A DNA stretch of 64,000 nt. Source: Prevotella sp. ne3005. Its GTDB lineage: Bacteria; Bacteroidota; Bacteroidia; Bacteroidales; Bacteroidaceae. Location of the stretch: assembly GCF_900110085.1 (NCBI RefSeq), contig NZ_FOCK01000002.1, positions 310,001-374,000 on the forward strand, given 5' to 3'. Both the position numbers and the translations under genes were made by a program. Under the pieces are notes generated by a model. That model was not told the origin of the DNA. It ran no database searches and saw only the letters and a program-made list of their open reading frames with translations. Below are positions 43,923 to 53,173 of the stretch, piece after piece. Within the stretch, counting starts at the first letter, position 1, and every line of letters begins with the position of its first letter.

Positions 43923-44978
43923 ATGAAAGAGAGAATCAACTGGATAGATTGGGCCAAAGCACTCGCCGTTTGTAGCGTAGTGTTCTGCCATCTGCCCCAA
44001 TCGCAGGAGTGGTTCTACTATCGGTATCTTCAGGCACTGACAATGGTGATTTTCATTTTCATCTCAGGTTATCTGAAGAAAAATCGTGGGAGCGACAAGG
44101 AGAACTGGAAGAAATATTGGTACGGCCTCATCATACCTTATATTATATATAATGTGGTGGTATATCCATATTGGATCCTGAAATATTACCTTGTTCATGG
44201 AGGGATGCCCGATATGTTTCAGGCCATGCGACCACTGATTGGAGCCTTACTGATGGAGCATGAGAGTTCATTTGCCGAACCACTGAATGGTCCGCTCTGG
44301 TATCTGCCAGCCATTCTATTTATGCACATCCTGGTCGATCTCTGCAGGAAGACCGAATATCAGCATTGGATAATGACAGGACTTTGCATCCTCTCCGTCA
44401 TCCTCTATGGCGCCAACAAATACTGGGAGTTTGCACCTCAGCTGACGCCCATTGGCATCATGCGGAATCTACCTTATTATTATATGGGGTACCTGTTTGG
44501 TCAATATCATCTATTTAGAGAGTGTCATCTCAGATGGGATATCACTGGCTGCATCGCATGTCTTTTGGCAAGCATCATGCTCTTTTCCTGGCATCTGGAA
44601 GCCTTCTATGCAGGGCAGCACATCCTACACATCGCCCTCTTCTACCCCATCAACGTACTATTTCTTTTTGGAGTGTTGTACGGTTGTAAGGTCCTTAATG
44701 GACTCAGATCCTCTATAGTCACCAACATCTCCATTGGAACCCTCGTCATCATCGGCCTCCACATCATGCTGGTCACGATTGCTAATTTCTCCCTCGAACA
44801 TACCCTTGGAATCAACGGCATCATCTGTTATCACTGGTACACAGCATTACCCACAGCCATCGTCATTGTTGCCTTTCTCTACCCCATCATTTTGTGGTCA
44901 AAGACGCATGCCCCAATACTTTTAGGCAAAAAATGCAAAAGTATTTGGTTATATCGGAATATCTTACTATTTTTGTAG
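43923..44978 (+). CDS. Membrane O-acyltransferase (Acyltransferase_3 family)
   Basis: The protein is 351 aa with about ten helices. It begins MKERINWIDWAKALAVCSVVFCHL, with the family His in FCH. NGPLWYLPAILFMHILV (about residue 120) is the conserved middle block also seen in the acyltransferase at 34901-35944. It likely transfers an acetyl or other acyl group to a glycan residue. The -7 element ends 4 nt before the ATG, so a leaderless transcript is probable. The next GT2 has its own promoter inside the end of this gene. Confidence 0.87.
   Translation: MKERINWIDWAKALAVCSVVFCHLPQSQEWFYYRYLQALTMVIFIFISGYLKKNRGSDKENWKKYWYGLIIPYIIYNVVVYPYWILKYYLVHGGMPDMFQAMRPLIGALLMEHESSFAEPLNGPLWYLPAILFMHILVDLCRKTEYQHWIMTGLCILSVILYGANKYWEFAPQLTPIGIMRNLPYYYMGYLFGQYHLFRECHLRWDITGCIACLLASIMLFSWHLEAFYAGQHILHIALFYPINVLFLFGVLYGCKVLNGLRSSIVTNISIGTLVIIGLHIMLVTIANFSLEHTLGINGIICYHWYTALPTAIVIVAFLYPIILWSKTHAPILLGKKCKSIWLYRNILLFL
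44944..44975 (+). promoter_or_regulatory. Promoter of the GT2 gene at 44992, inside the preceding ORF
   Basis: TTTG at 44944-44947 and TATTTTTG at 44968-44975 are 20 nt apart. The ATG follows after 16 nt. Confidence 0.55.
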
Positions 44979-44991
44979 CAAAATATCCAAA

Positions 44992-46026
44992 ATGGAAGAA
45001 ACCATAAACTTAGCACTAAGTATCATTGTCCCCGTCTATAACGTAGAGGATTATATCCGTCTATGTATTGAAAGCATCTTCCGACAAGGACTTGATGAAG
45101 ACAGCTTCGAAGTTATTATAGTGAATGACGGGACTCAAGACCACAGTATGGAGGTCATCCAGGACATCATAGACCAGCACAAGAACATCATTGTTATTAA
45201 TCAAGAGAATCTTGGATTATCTTTGGCACGCAACAACGGTATCTCCAAGGCTAAAGGTCAATACATCCTGATGCTAGACTCAGATGATTTATTAATTGAT
45301 AATAGTCTTAAGCCTCTCTTTGAAAAGGCCATTGAATCTCAAGTTGATTTAGTAGTGGCCGATTTCATTAGAATGACCAATGAGGAAATAATCAATCTCC
45401 AGGCTATACCTCAAAAAGACTTTTGCATTCAAAAGAAAACTGGAGAACAACTATTTCTAGAAGATCTCAATCCTAACGAATGTTATGTATGGCATACACT
45501 CTATAATAAGAATTTTCTAATTGAAGCCAATCTTAAATTCTATCCAAACATTAAATACGAGGACATTCCCTTTACTCACGAATGCTATCTGAAAGCAAAA
45601 CAATGTTTAAGGATCTTTTGGAATTTCTACATATACCGTCAAAGGTCCAATAGCATAACTCACTCTTTTAATAAGGAGAATGCAATAAAATATTGTATCG
45701 CAATAAGTAGAACTATGGATTTAACACACTCAAATTTTTTAAATTCTGCCATTGACCATAAACTTCGAGAGGACATGTGGACATCTTTTTCATTCATGAT
45801 CCGTCTTGTATGTAAATCTATAAAAAAAGATAAAGATAGAATTGAAATCATAGATTACATAAGGAAAGAAGGCAAAAACATCTCTTTTCATAACGGGAAA
45901 AGGCAGATCATTATTTCTTTTCTATTACAAAATACACCTCATTTATTTATTCGACTTCGTTATTTCTATAAAATTATCATTGAAGATCGGGTTTTGCCAT
46001 TTTATTATCACCATCTAAAAGGATAG
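44992..46026 (+). CDS. GT2 glycosyltransferase
   Basis: The protein is 344 aa. The motifs are LSIIVPVYNVEDYIRLCIESIF, VIIVNDGTQDHS, NLGLSLARNNGISKAKGQYILMLDSDDLL (DSDD metal site) and YEDIPFTHECYL (ED base region). The C-terminal 100 residues are basic and AT-rich. It has its own exact promoter (44944-44975). Its end overlaps the convergent epimerase gene by 12 nt. Confidence 0.85.
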   Translation: MEETINLALSIIVPVYNVEDYIRLCIESIFRQGLDEDSFEVIIVNDGTQDHSMEVIQDIIDQHKNIIVINQENLGLSLARNNGISKAKGQYILMLDSDDLLIDNSLKPLFEKAIESQVDLVVADFIRMTNEEIINLQAIPQKDFCIQKKTGEQLFLEDLNPNECYVWHTLYNKNFLIEANLKFYPNIKYEDIPFTHECYLKAKQCLRIFWNFYIYRQRSNSITHSFNKENAIKYCIAISRTMDLTHSNFLNSAIDHKLREDMWTSFSFMIRLVCKSIKKDKDRIEIIDYIRKEGKNISFHNGKRQIIISFLLQNTPHLFIRLRYFYKIIIEDRVLPFYYHHLKG

Positions 46027-47061
46027 TATTTCAAACGTACGCAGAATAGCCTCATCAAACGGATAGAGAGGCAGACAGCCGATGGACAATAATCGAGAAT
46101 TATCAAGAATGGCATGCATCGCAACGGAATAGCCCTTTTGTTCCACCTCAGACGGAAGGTCAAACACCACCTCCTTACCAGCCCAATGGGCACAGGCCCC
46201 AGCAAAGTCTTTCAACTTCACATTGCAATCTTGGTTTGACACATTATAGGCCTTTCCTGATTCTCCATGAAGCAGAATAAACAGCATCGACCTGACAACA
46301 TCAGCCACATAAGTATAAGAAAAAAACTGTTCACCTTTACTCTTCAGAATAATATCCTCACCTGCCAAGGCCTTCAGGATAAACTGTGATGAGGCTTTGG
46401 TATCCGACATCAGCATCGTTGGCCCAAAGGCTCGGCTCAGACGAGCAATCTTCACATCAACACCACGTTCAGCCATATATGACAGACAGAGTGCTTCGCT
46501 CAAACGTTTCGATTCGGGATAGCAGGCACGGGCATTCTCAAGATTCAGTTTTCCTGTATAATCCTCCGTAAAGACATCCTCACCACGGGCATTGCCATAA
46601 ACCTCTACAGAAGACGGATAAAGAACCGTGGCTCCACAAGCCAGAGCCTTATTCAAGGCATGTTCAGCACCTTTCACATTAATCTCAATGGTCTCTATCG
46701 GATATTGGGAATAGGCCAGCGGATGGGTGTTGGAGGCCAAAGGGATAACCACATCCACTCGAATATCCTCCGGCAATGGCTGACGAACATCTTGTTCCAT
46801 GAAATGAAAATGCTCATCCTGCTCATACTCCCCAAGGCGAGATTTTGCCCTCTCCCAACTTCTGCCAACGGCATAAATTTGAATATCTGCGCCTTGACTA
46901 TTGTATCTCATCAGAGCATCAATCATGCAGACGCCAATCAGCCCAGTCGCGCCAGTAATCAGAAAAGACTTACCTTTAAGTTGCTCAAATTCAGGAATAT
47001 CTAGGATATTTTTCAAGTCTTCCTGATAAAGTGGGTGTTGTTTATTGATCATTTCAGCCAT
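46015..47061 (-). CDS. NAD-dependent epimerase/dehydratase, partner of the cytidylyltransferase
   Basis: The protein is 348 aa, an extended short-chain dehydrogenase. The nucleotide motif is SFLITGATGLIGVCMIDAL (about residue 32). PLASNTHPLAYSQYP and SSVEVYG are typical of UDP-glucuronate decarboxylase/GDP-sugar dehydratase-like members, and the catalytic YxxxK is CYPESKRLSE (about residue 178). Its start overlaps the end of the cytidylyltransferase gene by 13 nt, so the two should work in one pathway: activation of a polyol or sugar phosphate with CTP and modification of the product. The exact reaction is not readable from sequence. An alternative start is 47052. Confidence 0.82.
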   Translation of the reverse strand: MAEMINKQHPLYQEDLKNILDIPEFEQLKGKSFLITGATGLIGVCMIDALMRYNSQGADIQIYAVGRSWERAKSRLGEYEQDEHFHFMEQDVRQPLPEDIRVDVVIPLASNTHPLAYSQYPIETIEINVKGAEHALNKALACGATVLYPSSVEVYGNARGEDVFTEDYTGKLNLENARACYPESKRLSEALCLSYMAERGVDVKIARLSRAFGPTMLMSDTKASSQFILKALAGEDIILKSKGEQFFSYTYVADVVRSMLFILLHGESGKAYNVSNQDCNVKLKDFAGACAHWAGKEVVFDLPSEVEQKGYSVAMHAILDNSRLLSIGCLPLYPFDEAILRTFEILSF

Positions 47062-47771
47062 GTGTCTTTATCCATATTAAGGTAACCCTTAAAGAGCTCC
47101 AGGTCATCCTTCGTTGTCAATTTAATATTCTTATCAGAGCCTGCCGCAAAATGTAGTGTCTCACCCAATTCCACCATCATCGTGTTGGTATAGGCTGAGC
47201 CATAGATACCAATCTCCTTTTCGAATGCCTCATGGTAGGCCCAGTCCAACTTCTTGAATTGATAAGCCTGCGGAGTAGAAACACGCCGTAAGGTTTCACG
47301 GGGGATATATGCCTTCGTTGTCGAATCATCCTCGGAGTTAACAATAAATATCTGCTCATTATAAGGCAGTGAGGTCACTGCATTACCATATTGCTTGGCT
47401 TTCTGGATAACATCCGTCAGGACCGTAGCATCCACCAATGGCCGAATACCATCATGGATAATCACGATATCGTCATCACCCGCTTTATCCTCCAGGTTAT
47501 AAACACCATTGCGGATACTCTCCTGTCCTGTGTTACCACCAGAAACGACCCACTTCAGTTTCGTGATATTAAACTGATGGGCATAAGCCCAAAGCACCTC
47601 ATGCCAACCATCGAGGCAAACCACCTCGATGGCATCTACCATCGGGTGTCGTTGAAAACTCTCCAAGGTATAAATCAGCACAGGTTTATCATACACATTG
47701 ATAAACTGTTTGGGAATATCTTGTCCCATCCTATTTCCTGACCCAGCAGCTATGATAATTGCAACATTCAT
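47049..47771 (-). CDS. IspD/TarI-family cytidylyltransferase
   Basis: The protein is 240 aa. The CTP-binding start is AIIIAAGSGNRMGQDIPKQFINVYDKPVL, followed by GGNTGQESIRNGVY, IIHDGIRPLVD and RRVSTPQAYQF. Both IspD (MEP pathway) and TarI (ribitol-5-phosphate) share these motifs. Its place in a capsule cluster, overlapping a dehydrogenase-family gene and near a LicD gene, favours a TarI-like role in making a CDP-polyol or CDP-sugar donor. IspD itself would usually lie in a housekeeping setting. Confidence 0.82.
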   Translation of the reverse strand: MNVAIIIAAGSGNRMGQDIPKQFINVYDKPVLIYTLESFQRHPMVDAIEVVCLDGWHEVLWAYAHQFNITKLKWVVSGGNTGQESIRNGVYNLEDKAGDDDIVIIHDGIRPLVDATVLTDVIQKAKQYGNAVTSLPYNEQIFIVNSEDDSTTKAYIPRETLRRVSTPQAYQFKKLDWAYHEAFEKEIGIYGSAYTNTMMVELGETLHFAAGSDKNIKLTTKDDLELFKGYLNMDKDTWLK

Positions 47772-47826
47772 ATATAAAAGGCTTCAATTTTATCAATAAT
47801 TCACAAATAAAAAATGGACAAATAAA

Positions 47827-48858
47827 TCAACTTATCATCATAATAAATTTCGCTATTTTATCATAATATCGACGAAACCACCTAAATTTAGTAAGAGCAT
47901 TTAAGGGCTTTTTTGTTGTTAGGAAGAACATATACATGAAATACAACTGTCTATCAAACACCTCAGTAAGAATCCGGTCTCTTAACTTGAAAAGATCATC
48001 GCTATATCCTCTTACAAAACTGTCTGATTTATTTATCTCAAATAGATTTATCGCTCTAGTCAAAATATAAAAAAGATACATATAATATTCAATGAACGAT
48101 AATCTTGGAAGATAGTTTAATATCGTATTACATATTATAATACGACTATATATTCTCTGAGCAATTCTTTCTGAAGATGTATTCATTATTGAGCCTGGAT
48201 TATCTTCATATATATATGTTGTTTGGGGCAACACCCAAACACCTTTTGCATAATAAAAAACAAGATAAGACCATAGCATATCTTCGTCTATTATACCTTC
48301 TTGAAAAAAAACGTTATGCTTCAATATCAATTCACGTTTCACCAATTTATTACATGCAATATGATATAAATCTCGATTAAGCAAACTACGAAGTGCTGTC
48401 TCGTCAGAATTATCAAGGAAAAAGGGGGATACTTCCTTATAATACATTGACTGTTTACCATCTTTACATATAAAGGTATTACCAATAATCACATCAACAT
48501 CAGAGTTTATTTCAGTATCTTTCCTAACAGTATTAATCATATACTTAAAAGCGCCAACTTCAAGTTTGTCGTCAGAATCTAGAAAAAACACGAAATCTCC
48601 CTTGGCATGCCGCACACCTGTATTCCTAGAAGCAGATAACCCTTTATTATCTAAATGATTAACAATAACAAATTCAATCTTGCCAACGTAATCTCTTAGT
48701 TTACGTTCAACTACATCCATACTATCATCTGGCGTACAATCATTGACCAAAATACACTCCAAATCAAAGTCTTCACATTCTTGACATATGACAGAATCTA
48801 AGCACCTTTCTACATAATCATGTACATTATAAATAGGAATTATAATCGATATTTTCAT
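47827..48858 (-). CDS. GT2 glycosyltransferase
   Basis: The protein is 343 aa. The motifs are ISIIIPIYNVHDYVERCLDSVI, CILVNDCTPDDS, KGLSASRNTGVRHAKGDFVFFLDSDDKL and GIIDEDMLWSYLVF (DED base region). The downstream part is Tyr-rich and AT-rich. The frame is open to an ATG at 48867, but MKISIII at 48858 fits the family. The promoter is a minus-strand TATATTTG at 48902-48909. The cytidylyltransferase gene follows after 55 nt on the same strand. Confidence 0.85.
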   Translation of the reverse strand: MKISIIIPIYNVHDYVERCLDSVICQECEDFDLECILVNDCTPDDSMDVVERKLRDYVGKIEFVIVNHLDNKGLSASRNTGVRHAKGDFVFFLDSDDKLEVGAFKYMINTVRKDTEINSDVDVIIGNTFICKDGKQSMYYKEVSPFFLDNSDETALRSLLNRDLYHIACNKLVKRELILKHNVFFQEGIIDEDMLWSYLVFYYAKGVWVLPQTTYIYEDNPGSIMNTSSERIAQRIYSRIIICNTILNYLPRLSFIEYYMYLFYILTRAINLFEINKSDSFVRGYSDDLFKLRDRILTEVFDRQLYFMYMFFLTTKKPLNALTKFRWFRRYYDKIAKFIMMIS

Positions 48859-48901
48859 TCTATTCAATTTATAATTTTACTCTTTTTATTATTTTTGACT
48901 G

Positions 48902-48970
48902 CAAATATAATATTTTATTTTAAAAATAAGACCAAATATTTGCAAATTTCACAAAAATGCTGTATATTTG
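48902..48970. promoter_or_regulatory. Divergent promoters for the GT2 at 47827-48858 and the GT4 at 49027
   Basis: The minus strand carries TATATTTG at 48902-48909. The plus strand carries TTTG at 48939-48942 and TATATTTG at 48963-48970, 20 nt apart. Confidence 0.6.
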
Positions 48971-49026
48971 CAGAAAAAACATAGCAAAGAAACAAAAAAA
49001 CAAAGTGTGAACTTAGACCGTTACAT

Positions 49027-50154
49027 ATGAAAATTGTATATATCCTACCCTCTTTAGGAAAAATGGGAGGAGCAGAAAGAATTATAGCCGAAAAAGCTAA
49101 TTATTTAACAAAGCATTTTGGCTATAATGTATATTTTATAAATCTATTTCAAGACAATGACACTCCGAATTTATATCTTTTATCAGATTCTATTCATCAA
49201 ATCAATTTAGGAATACCATATCATATACAATACCGATACAAATATCCAAAACGCTTATTCATAAAACTAAAGATAATGTATGATATGCGTAAAAAATTGT
49301 CTTATCATATTAACTTGATTAAGCCTGACATACTAATTGGAGTAAGTTATTCTCTGGCAGATTTAGTATGTTCCATCCCATGTAATGCAAAAAAGATTAT
49401 TGAGTGTCACGAACCCAGATCCCTTATATTTTCAAGTATCTATTGTGGATCATTTATCTCCAAACTCTACGCAAAATGGATTTACATCCGTAATATCGAG
49501 AAGAAGGCAGATATTATAGTCACATTAACTAAAGAAGATAAAGCACAGTGGAAAAAAGCTAAACAGGTAGAAGTGATACCCAACTTTTCATCCATGCGTA
49601 TATCACAATACAGTACTTGTAATAAGAAAAGGGTGATTGCCGTTGGACGATTAAACAAAGAAAAAGGGTTTGATAGACTTATTAGCATATGGCCATCAAT
49701 TAATACCCATTTTCCTGATTGGCAGTTAGATATTTTTGGTGATGGAATAATAAAAGACCAACTAACACTCCTTATCAATAAGAATAATGTCAAGAACCTC
49801 TCTTTACGAGGTGCCACCCAAGATATAAGTATAGAATATGCTAATAGTTCCATTTGTGTTATTACTTCCTATTTTGAGGGTTTCCCCTTAATTATATTAG
49901 AAGCCATGAAACACGGTGTACCTTGTATCGCTTTTGATTGTCCAAACGGTCCAAGAAATATTATTGAAGATGGGAAGAACGGCTTTCTTGTAGAAGATGG
50001 TAATAGTTCTTTGTTCATAGAGAGACTATGTTCTCTAATGGAAAACGATCATTTACGGCAACAGTTCTCTGAGGCAGCAAAGATCAGAGCCAATGATTTT
50101 AACATTGATATTATTATGGGCCGATGGAAAGCCCTTTTCGAAAGTTTTAAATAG
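49027..50154 (+). CDS. GT4 glycosyltransferase
   Basis: The protein is 375 aa, GT-B fold. The N-terminal domain begins KIVYILPSLGKMGGAERIIAEKANYL (the GGAE acceptor-side loop). The C-terminal domain has VIAVGRLNKEKGFDRLI, LDIFGDG, LSLRGATQDI and YFEGFPLIILEAMKHGVPCIAFDCPNGP, with the E-x7-E nucleotide-sugar motif. It is close in plan to the GT4 genes at 53174 and 56241, which share FDCPNGP-like ends. It has an exact promoter at 48939-48970 and leads an operon with licD and a GT2. Confidence 0.9.
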   Translation: MKIVYILPSLGKMGGAERIIAEKANYLTKHFGYNVYFINLFQDNDTPNLYLLSDSIHQINLGIPYHIQYRYKYPKRLFIKLKIMYDMRKKLSYHINLIKPDILIGVSYSLADLVCSIPCNAKKIIECHEPRSLIFSSIYCGSFISKLYAKWIYIRNIEKKADIIVTLTKEDKAQWKKAKQVEVIPNFSSMRISQYSTCNKKRVIAVGRLNKEKGFDRLISIWPSINTHFPDWQLDIFGDGIIKDQLTLLINKNNVKNLSLRGATQDISIEYANSSICVITSYFEGFPLIILEAMKHGVPCIAFDCPNGPRNIIEDGKNGFLVEDGNSSLFIERLCSLMENDHLRQQFSEAAKIRANDFNIDIIMGRWKALFESFK

Positions 50155-50170
50155 TCTCCCCGAACTTAGA

Positions 50171-50983
50171 ATGGATTCAGAATTAAGGCAATTGCAACTG
50201 AAATGTCTGGAGATTTTCGATATTGTTGACAGAATCTGCAGGGAGCACCACATAAATTATTCTCTATGTGGAGGTTCTGTTGTAGGTGCACACCTATATA
50301 AAAGAATTCTTCCATGGGATGATGATATTGACATAATGATGACACGTGAGAATTATAATAAATTTCTGAAGGTTGCTGAACAAAGTTTGCCTAATGGTTT
50401 TTCTATAATAAACTATCAAAATAGTGACTATACAACAAAATTAAAAATCTGTTTTACCAAAATCGTCAATGACAATACGACAGTCATTCATTATGATGGT
50501 AATATTTTGGGAGCTTTCGTTGATATTGACGTTTACGATAAAGTACCTGAAGGATTCTTAAAAAACATAGACTTATTTTTGTGTAAAAGAATAATGACTA
50601 TTGACAAAGACAGGACACCAAGCAACGGACTAAAAGATAAACTAAAAAATTTTGCAATAGATACTATCTTATCTAACCGACGATTATATTTGATGTTCTT
50701 CCAGAAAGTTGTAGAAATACTCAGTCATGTTTCTACCCAATATACATATCGTGAACTTTTTGGGGGATATCATTATTATAATATGATACCCTATCAAGCT
50801 TCCATATTTGAGAATTATACCACAATAGAATTTGAAAATAGAAAGGCTATGATTGTTCGTGATTACATAGAATATCTTAAAACCAGATATAACAGGACAG
50901 ACTTCTATGAACCAAAAGAGAAGCAAGTTCCCCTTCATATAAAATTTATCGATCTAAATACACCATACAAAAATTATATGTAA
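50171..50983 (+). CDS. LicD-family phosphotransferase
   Basis: The protein is 270 aa. The LicD/fukutin nucleotidyltransferase-type core is SLCGGSVVGAHLYKRILPWDDDIDIMM, with the metal-binding DDDID at about residue 56. ELRQLQLKCLEIFDIVDRIC is the usual LicD N-terminal helix, and AFVDIDVYDKVPEG follows. The family transfers phosphocholine, or in eukaryotic fukutin relatives ribitol phosphate, from CDP-linked donors to glycans. With the CTP-dependent gene pair at 46015-47771, a CDP-donor pathway is complete in outline. Earlier in-frame starts overlap the GT4 end; 50171 is preferred. Confidence 0.88.
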   Translation: MDSELRQLQLKCLEIFDIVDRICREHHINYSLCGGSVVGAHLYKRILPWDDDIDIMMTRENYNKFLKVAEQSLPNGFSIINYQNSDYTTKLKICFTKIVNDNTTVIHYDGNILGAFVDIDVYDKVPEGFLKNIDLFLCKRIMTIDKDRTPSNGLKDKLKNFAIDTILSNRRLYLMFFQKVVEILSHVSTQYTYRELFGGYHYYNMIPYQASIFENYTTIEFENRKAMIVRDYIEYLKTRYNRTDFYEPKEKQVPLHIKFIDLNTPYKNYM

Positions 50984-51007
50984 AACCTCATAATAACAGA
51001 GAAACAT

Positions 51008-52063
51008 ATGAATGAATATAAATACAAAGTAACAATAGGAATGCCGGTTTATGGTGTAGAACCATATATTAGGAAATGTATGTTGTCTGTTTTAAACCAG
51101 TCGTTTGCGGACGATATCGAAATTCTTGCTGTAGATGATCGCGGACCGGACAAATCGATTGATATTATTAAAGAGTTACAAGAATCACATCCAAAGGGTA
51201 AGAATATTAGAATTATCACCCAACCTCAGAATATGCGTTGTTGGGCTGCTCGGAATCGTATTCTTGAAGAAGCTCAGGGCGAATACATCATGTTAATAGA
51301 TTCTGATGACTATATTTCAGAAGACTGCTTAGAAAAGCTATACAACCAAGCTGTAAAGCATCAAGTGGATGTGGTTTATGGTTCTGTACTTCCCGTGGAC
51401 ATTGATGGAAATCCCATGGACATAGGCCAAGATTTTCTAAATCAACCATATTTAGTCTTAAGAGGCGAAGATTGTTTAGCAAATTATGCCAATAAAGATG
51501 TTCACCCTACTCTAAGGGATTTCATTTGGAATATTTTGTTTAAACACGACTTTATTGAAAAGAATCATATCCGTTTCAAACAAGCAAGATTTAACGACGA
51601 TATGATTTGTAGTTGTGATATGATCCCATTAGTAAAAAGTGCCGTTATTATTCCTGATCATACTTACTATTATGTAATTAGAGACAACTCACTATCTAAT
51701 TATCAACATCGGAAGGAAATCAAATTAGATGAAATAGAGGAGTTTATCAGGATATACACCTACCTCAAAAACAAATGTCTCGAGTTAAAAAGTAAACCCT
51801 ATTTTGAAACTCGTTGTACTAAAGGGATGATTCTAATGTTTTTCATGATATGTGGTGTACTTAAAAATAGGGATCGTATTAAACCTGCATTAAAAAATGA
51901 AATGGTTAGAGATGCTATGAGACATCCTTTGTCATTATCAAACATAATAGGGTTTAAAAAGCACAAACTTATTAATATTGGCTTTTATGTCATAGGCAAG
52001 ATGCCTTCAAATCTTTCAGTCCAGGTTATAAAAATAATAGGAAAAAGAAAGCGCGTACTGTAA
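51008..52063 (+). CDS. GT2 glycosyltransferase, paralogue group A
   Basis: The protein is 351 aa. The core is YKVTIGMPVYGVEPYIRKCML, ILAVDDRGPDKS, NMRCWAARNRILEEAQGEYIMLIDSDDYI and RFNDDMICSCDM (base region). The C-terminus (RHPLSLSNIIGFKKHKL then GKMPSNLSVQ) is shared in pattern with the GT2 products at 52068-53105 and 55216-56241. The three therefore form a paralogue group that diverged within the locus. It is the third gene of the operon led by the GT4 at 49027. Confidence 0.86.
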   Translation: MNEYKYKVTIGMPVYGVEPYIRKCMLSVLNQSFADDIEILAVDDRGPDKSIDIIKELQESHPKGKNIRIITQPQNMRCWAARNRILEEAQGEYIMLIDSDDYISEDCLEKLYNQAVKHQVDVVYGSVLPVDIDGNPMDIGQDFLNQPYLVLRGEDCLANYANKDVHPTLRDFIWNILFKHDFIEKNHIRFKQARFNDDMICSCDMIPLVKSAVIIPDHTYYYVIRDNSLSNYQHRKEIKLDEIEEFIRIYTYLKNKCLELKSKPYFETRCTKGMILMFFMICGVLKNRDRIKPALKNEMVRDAMRHPLSLSNIIGFKKHKLINIGFYVIGKMPSNLSVQVIKIIGKRKRVL

Positions 52064-52067
52064 AAAG

Positions 52068-53105
52068 TTAGATCCATCGGATTAACTTTCCTACTATATA
52101 TGTCAAACTTACAGCTAATGATTGTGGTAGCTTACTGAGAGTATAAAAAAACAAATGGAATAATTTATAACGTTTAAAGTTTATAATATCTGAGATAGAT
52201 GCAGGATGTTTCAATTCTTGACAAATTTCTTGATTTGTCAATGGCTCTGTGAAACGTTTACGGTGTCTTAATGCAACACAAGCGGCACGAAATTTATGTT
52301 TCATAACCCTTGCACAATGAACATCATAGAATGAGCGGCCTCTTAATCGAGCACAATGCTCTGTCATGATAGCGTCAGTATTGAAACGTTCGTGAATCTC
52401 CCTAATGGGAATCATTTTTCTTGCCATATAACCCATAATAGAATCTGGGCGTGCAACATAGTTATAGGTTATATCTGGCATTATTACAGCACTTTTCACT
52501 TCTGAATAATAGTCTGAGAGAAATAATGCATCTTCATCTTTTCTGCCAGCAAACAACAAATTATTAGTCCGAAGGAATTCTACAGAAAACAAGATATTCC
52601 ATACAACAATCGCAACATGCCATCTCAAATCTGAACATACATAATTTGCAAATGCATCATCGCCTTGAAATAGTTGGAATGATTTATATTGGTACGTAGG
52701 TAATTCTTCTCCCGTTTTTAAAGCAACTTTTCTATGAGAAGCAATTGCGACGTCCGTTTCAAATTTCTCTGCTTGGGCACATAACAGATCTATAGCATTA
52801 GGTTCTATGAAATCATCCGAATCTATGAAATAGACATATTTACCTTTGCACTCTTTTATTATCGTATTTCTTGCTTCTCCAATACCTTTATTCAGCTTAT
52901 GATGAATAATCCTCACAATATTTCCTCTAGAATGTGTCTGTATCAAACCCGAAACAATAGCCATAGAATTGTCGGAGCCACAATCATCTACCACAAGAAT
53001 CTCCAGATTCTCGTAGGACTGACTCAATGCAGATAACAGACACTTTTCAATATAAGGCTCCACATTATATACAGGAATGCCAATGGAAACAAGAGGACCA
53101 TTCAT
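52068..53105 (-). CDS. GT2 glycosyltransferase, paralogue group A
   Basis: The protein is 345 aa. The core is VSIGIPVYNVEPYIEKCLLSAL, ILVVDDCGSDNS, GIGEARNTIIKECKGKYVYFIDSDDFI and AGRKDEDALFLSDYY (DED base region). The C-terminus LKHPASISDIINFKRYKL then SKLPQSLAVS aligns with the group A pattern. Its promoter is a minus-strand TATCTTTG at 53123-53130, 17 nt from the ATG. It is convergent with its paralogue at 51008-52063, with a gap of only 4 nt, giving an inverted pair. Confidence 0.86.
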   Translation of the reverse strand: MNGPLVSIGIPVYNVEPYIEKCLLSALSQSYENLEILVVDDCGSDNSMAIVSGLIQTHSRGNIVRIIHHKLNKGIGEARNTIIKECKGKYVYFIDSDDFIEPNAIDLLCAQAEKFETDVAIASHRKVALKTGEELPTYQYKSFQLFQGDDAFANYVCSDLRWHVAIVVWNILFSVEFLRTNNLLFAGRKDEDALFLSDYYSEVKSAVIMPDITYNYVARPDSIMGYMARKMIPIREIHERFNTDAIMTEHCARLRGRSFYDVHCARVMKHKFRAACVALRHRKRFTEPLTNQEICQELKHPASISDIINFKRYKLFHLFFYTLSKLPQSLAVSLTYIVGKLIRWI

Positions 53106-53173
53106 ATTTCTTCAATTTTTGGCAAAGATAACTATTTATATGGAAACAAACAAATAAAGGACCAAAAATCTTT

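Noticed and set aside
47049..47771. Housekeeping ispD
   Set aside because: The motifs cannot separate IspD from TarI, but overlap with an epimerase-type gene in a capsule region makes a housekeeping role less likely. It is kept as IspD/TarI family without a symbol.
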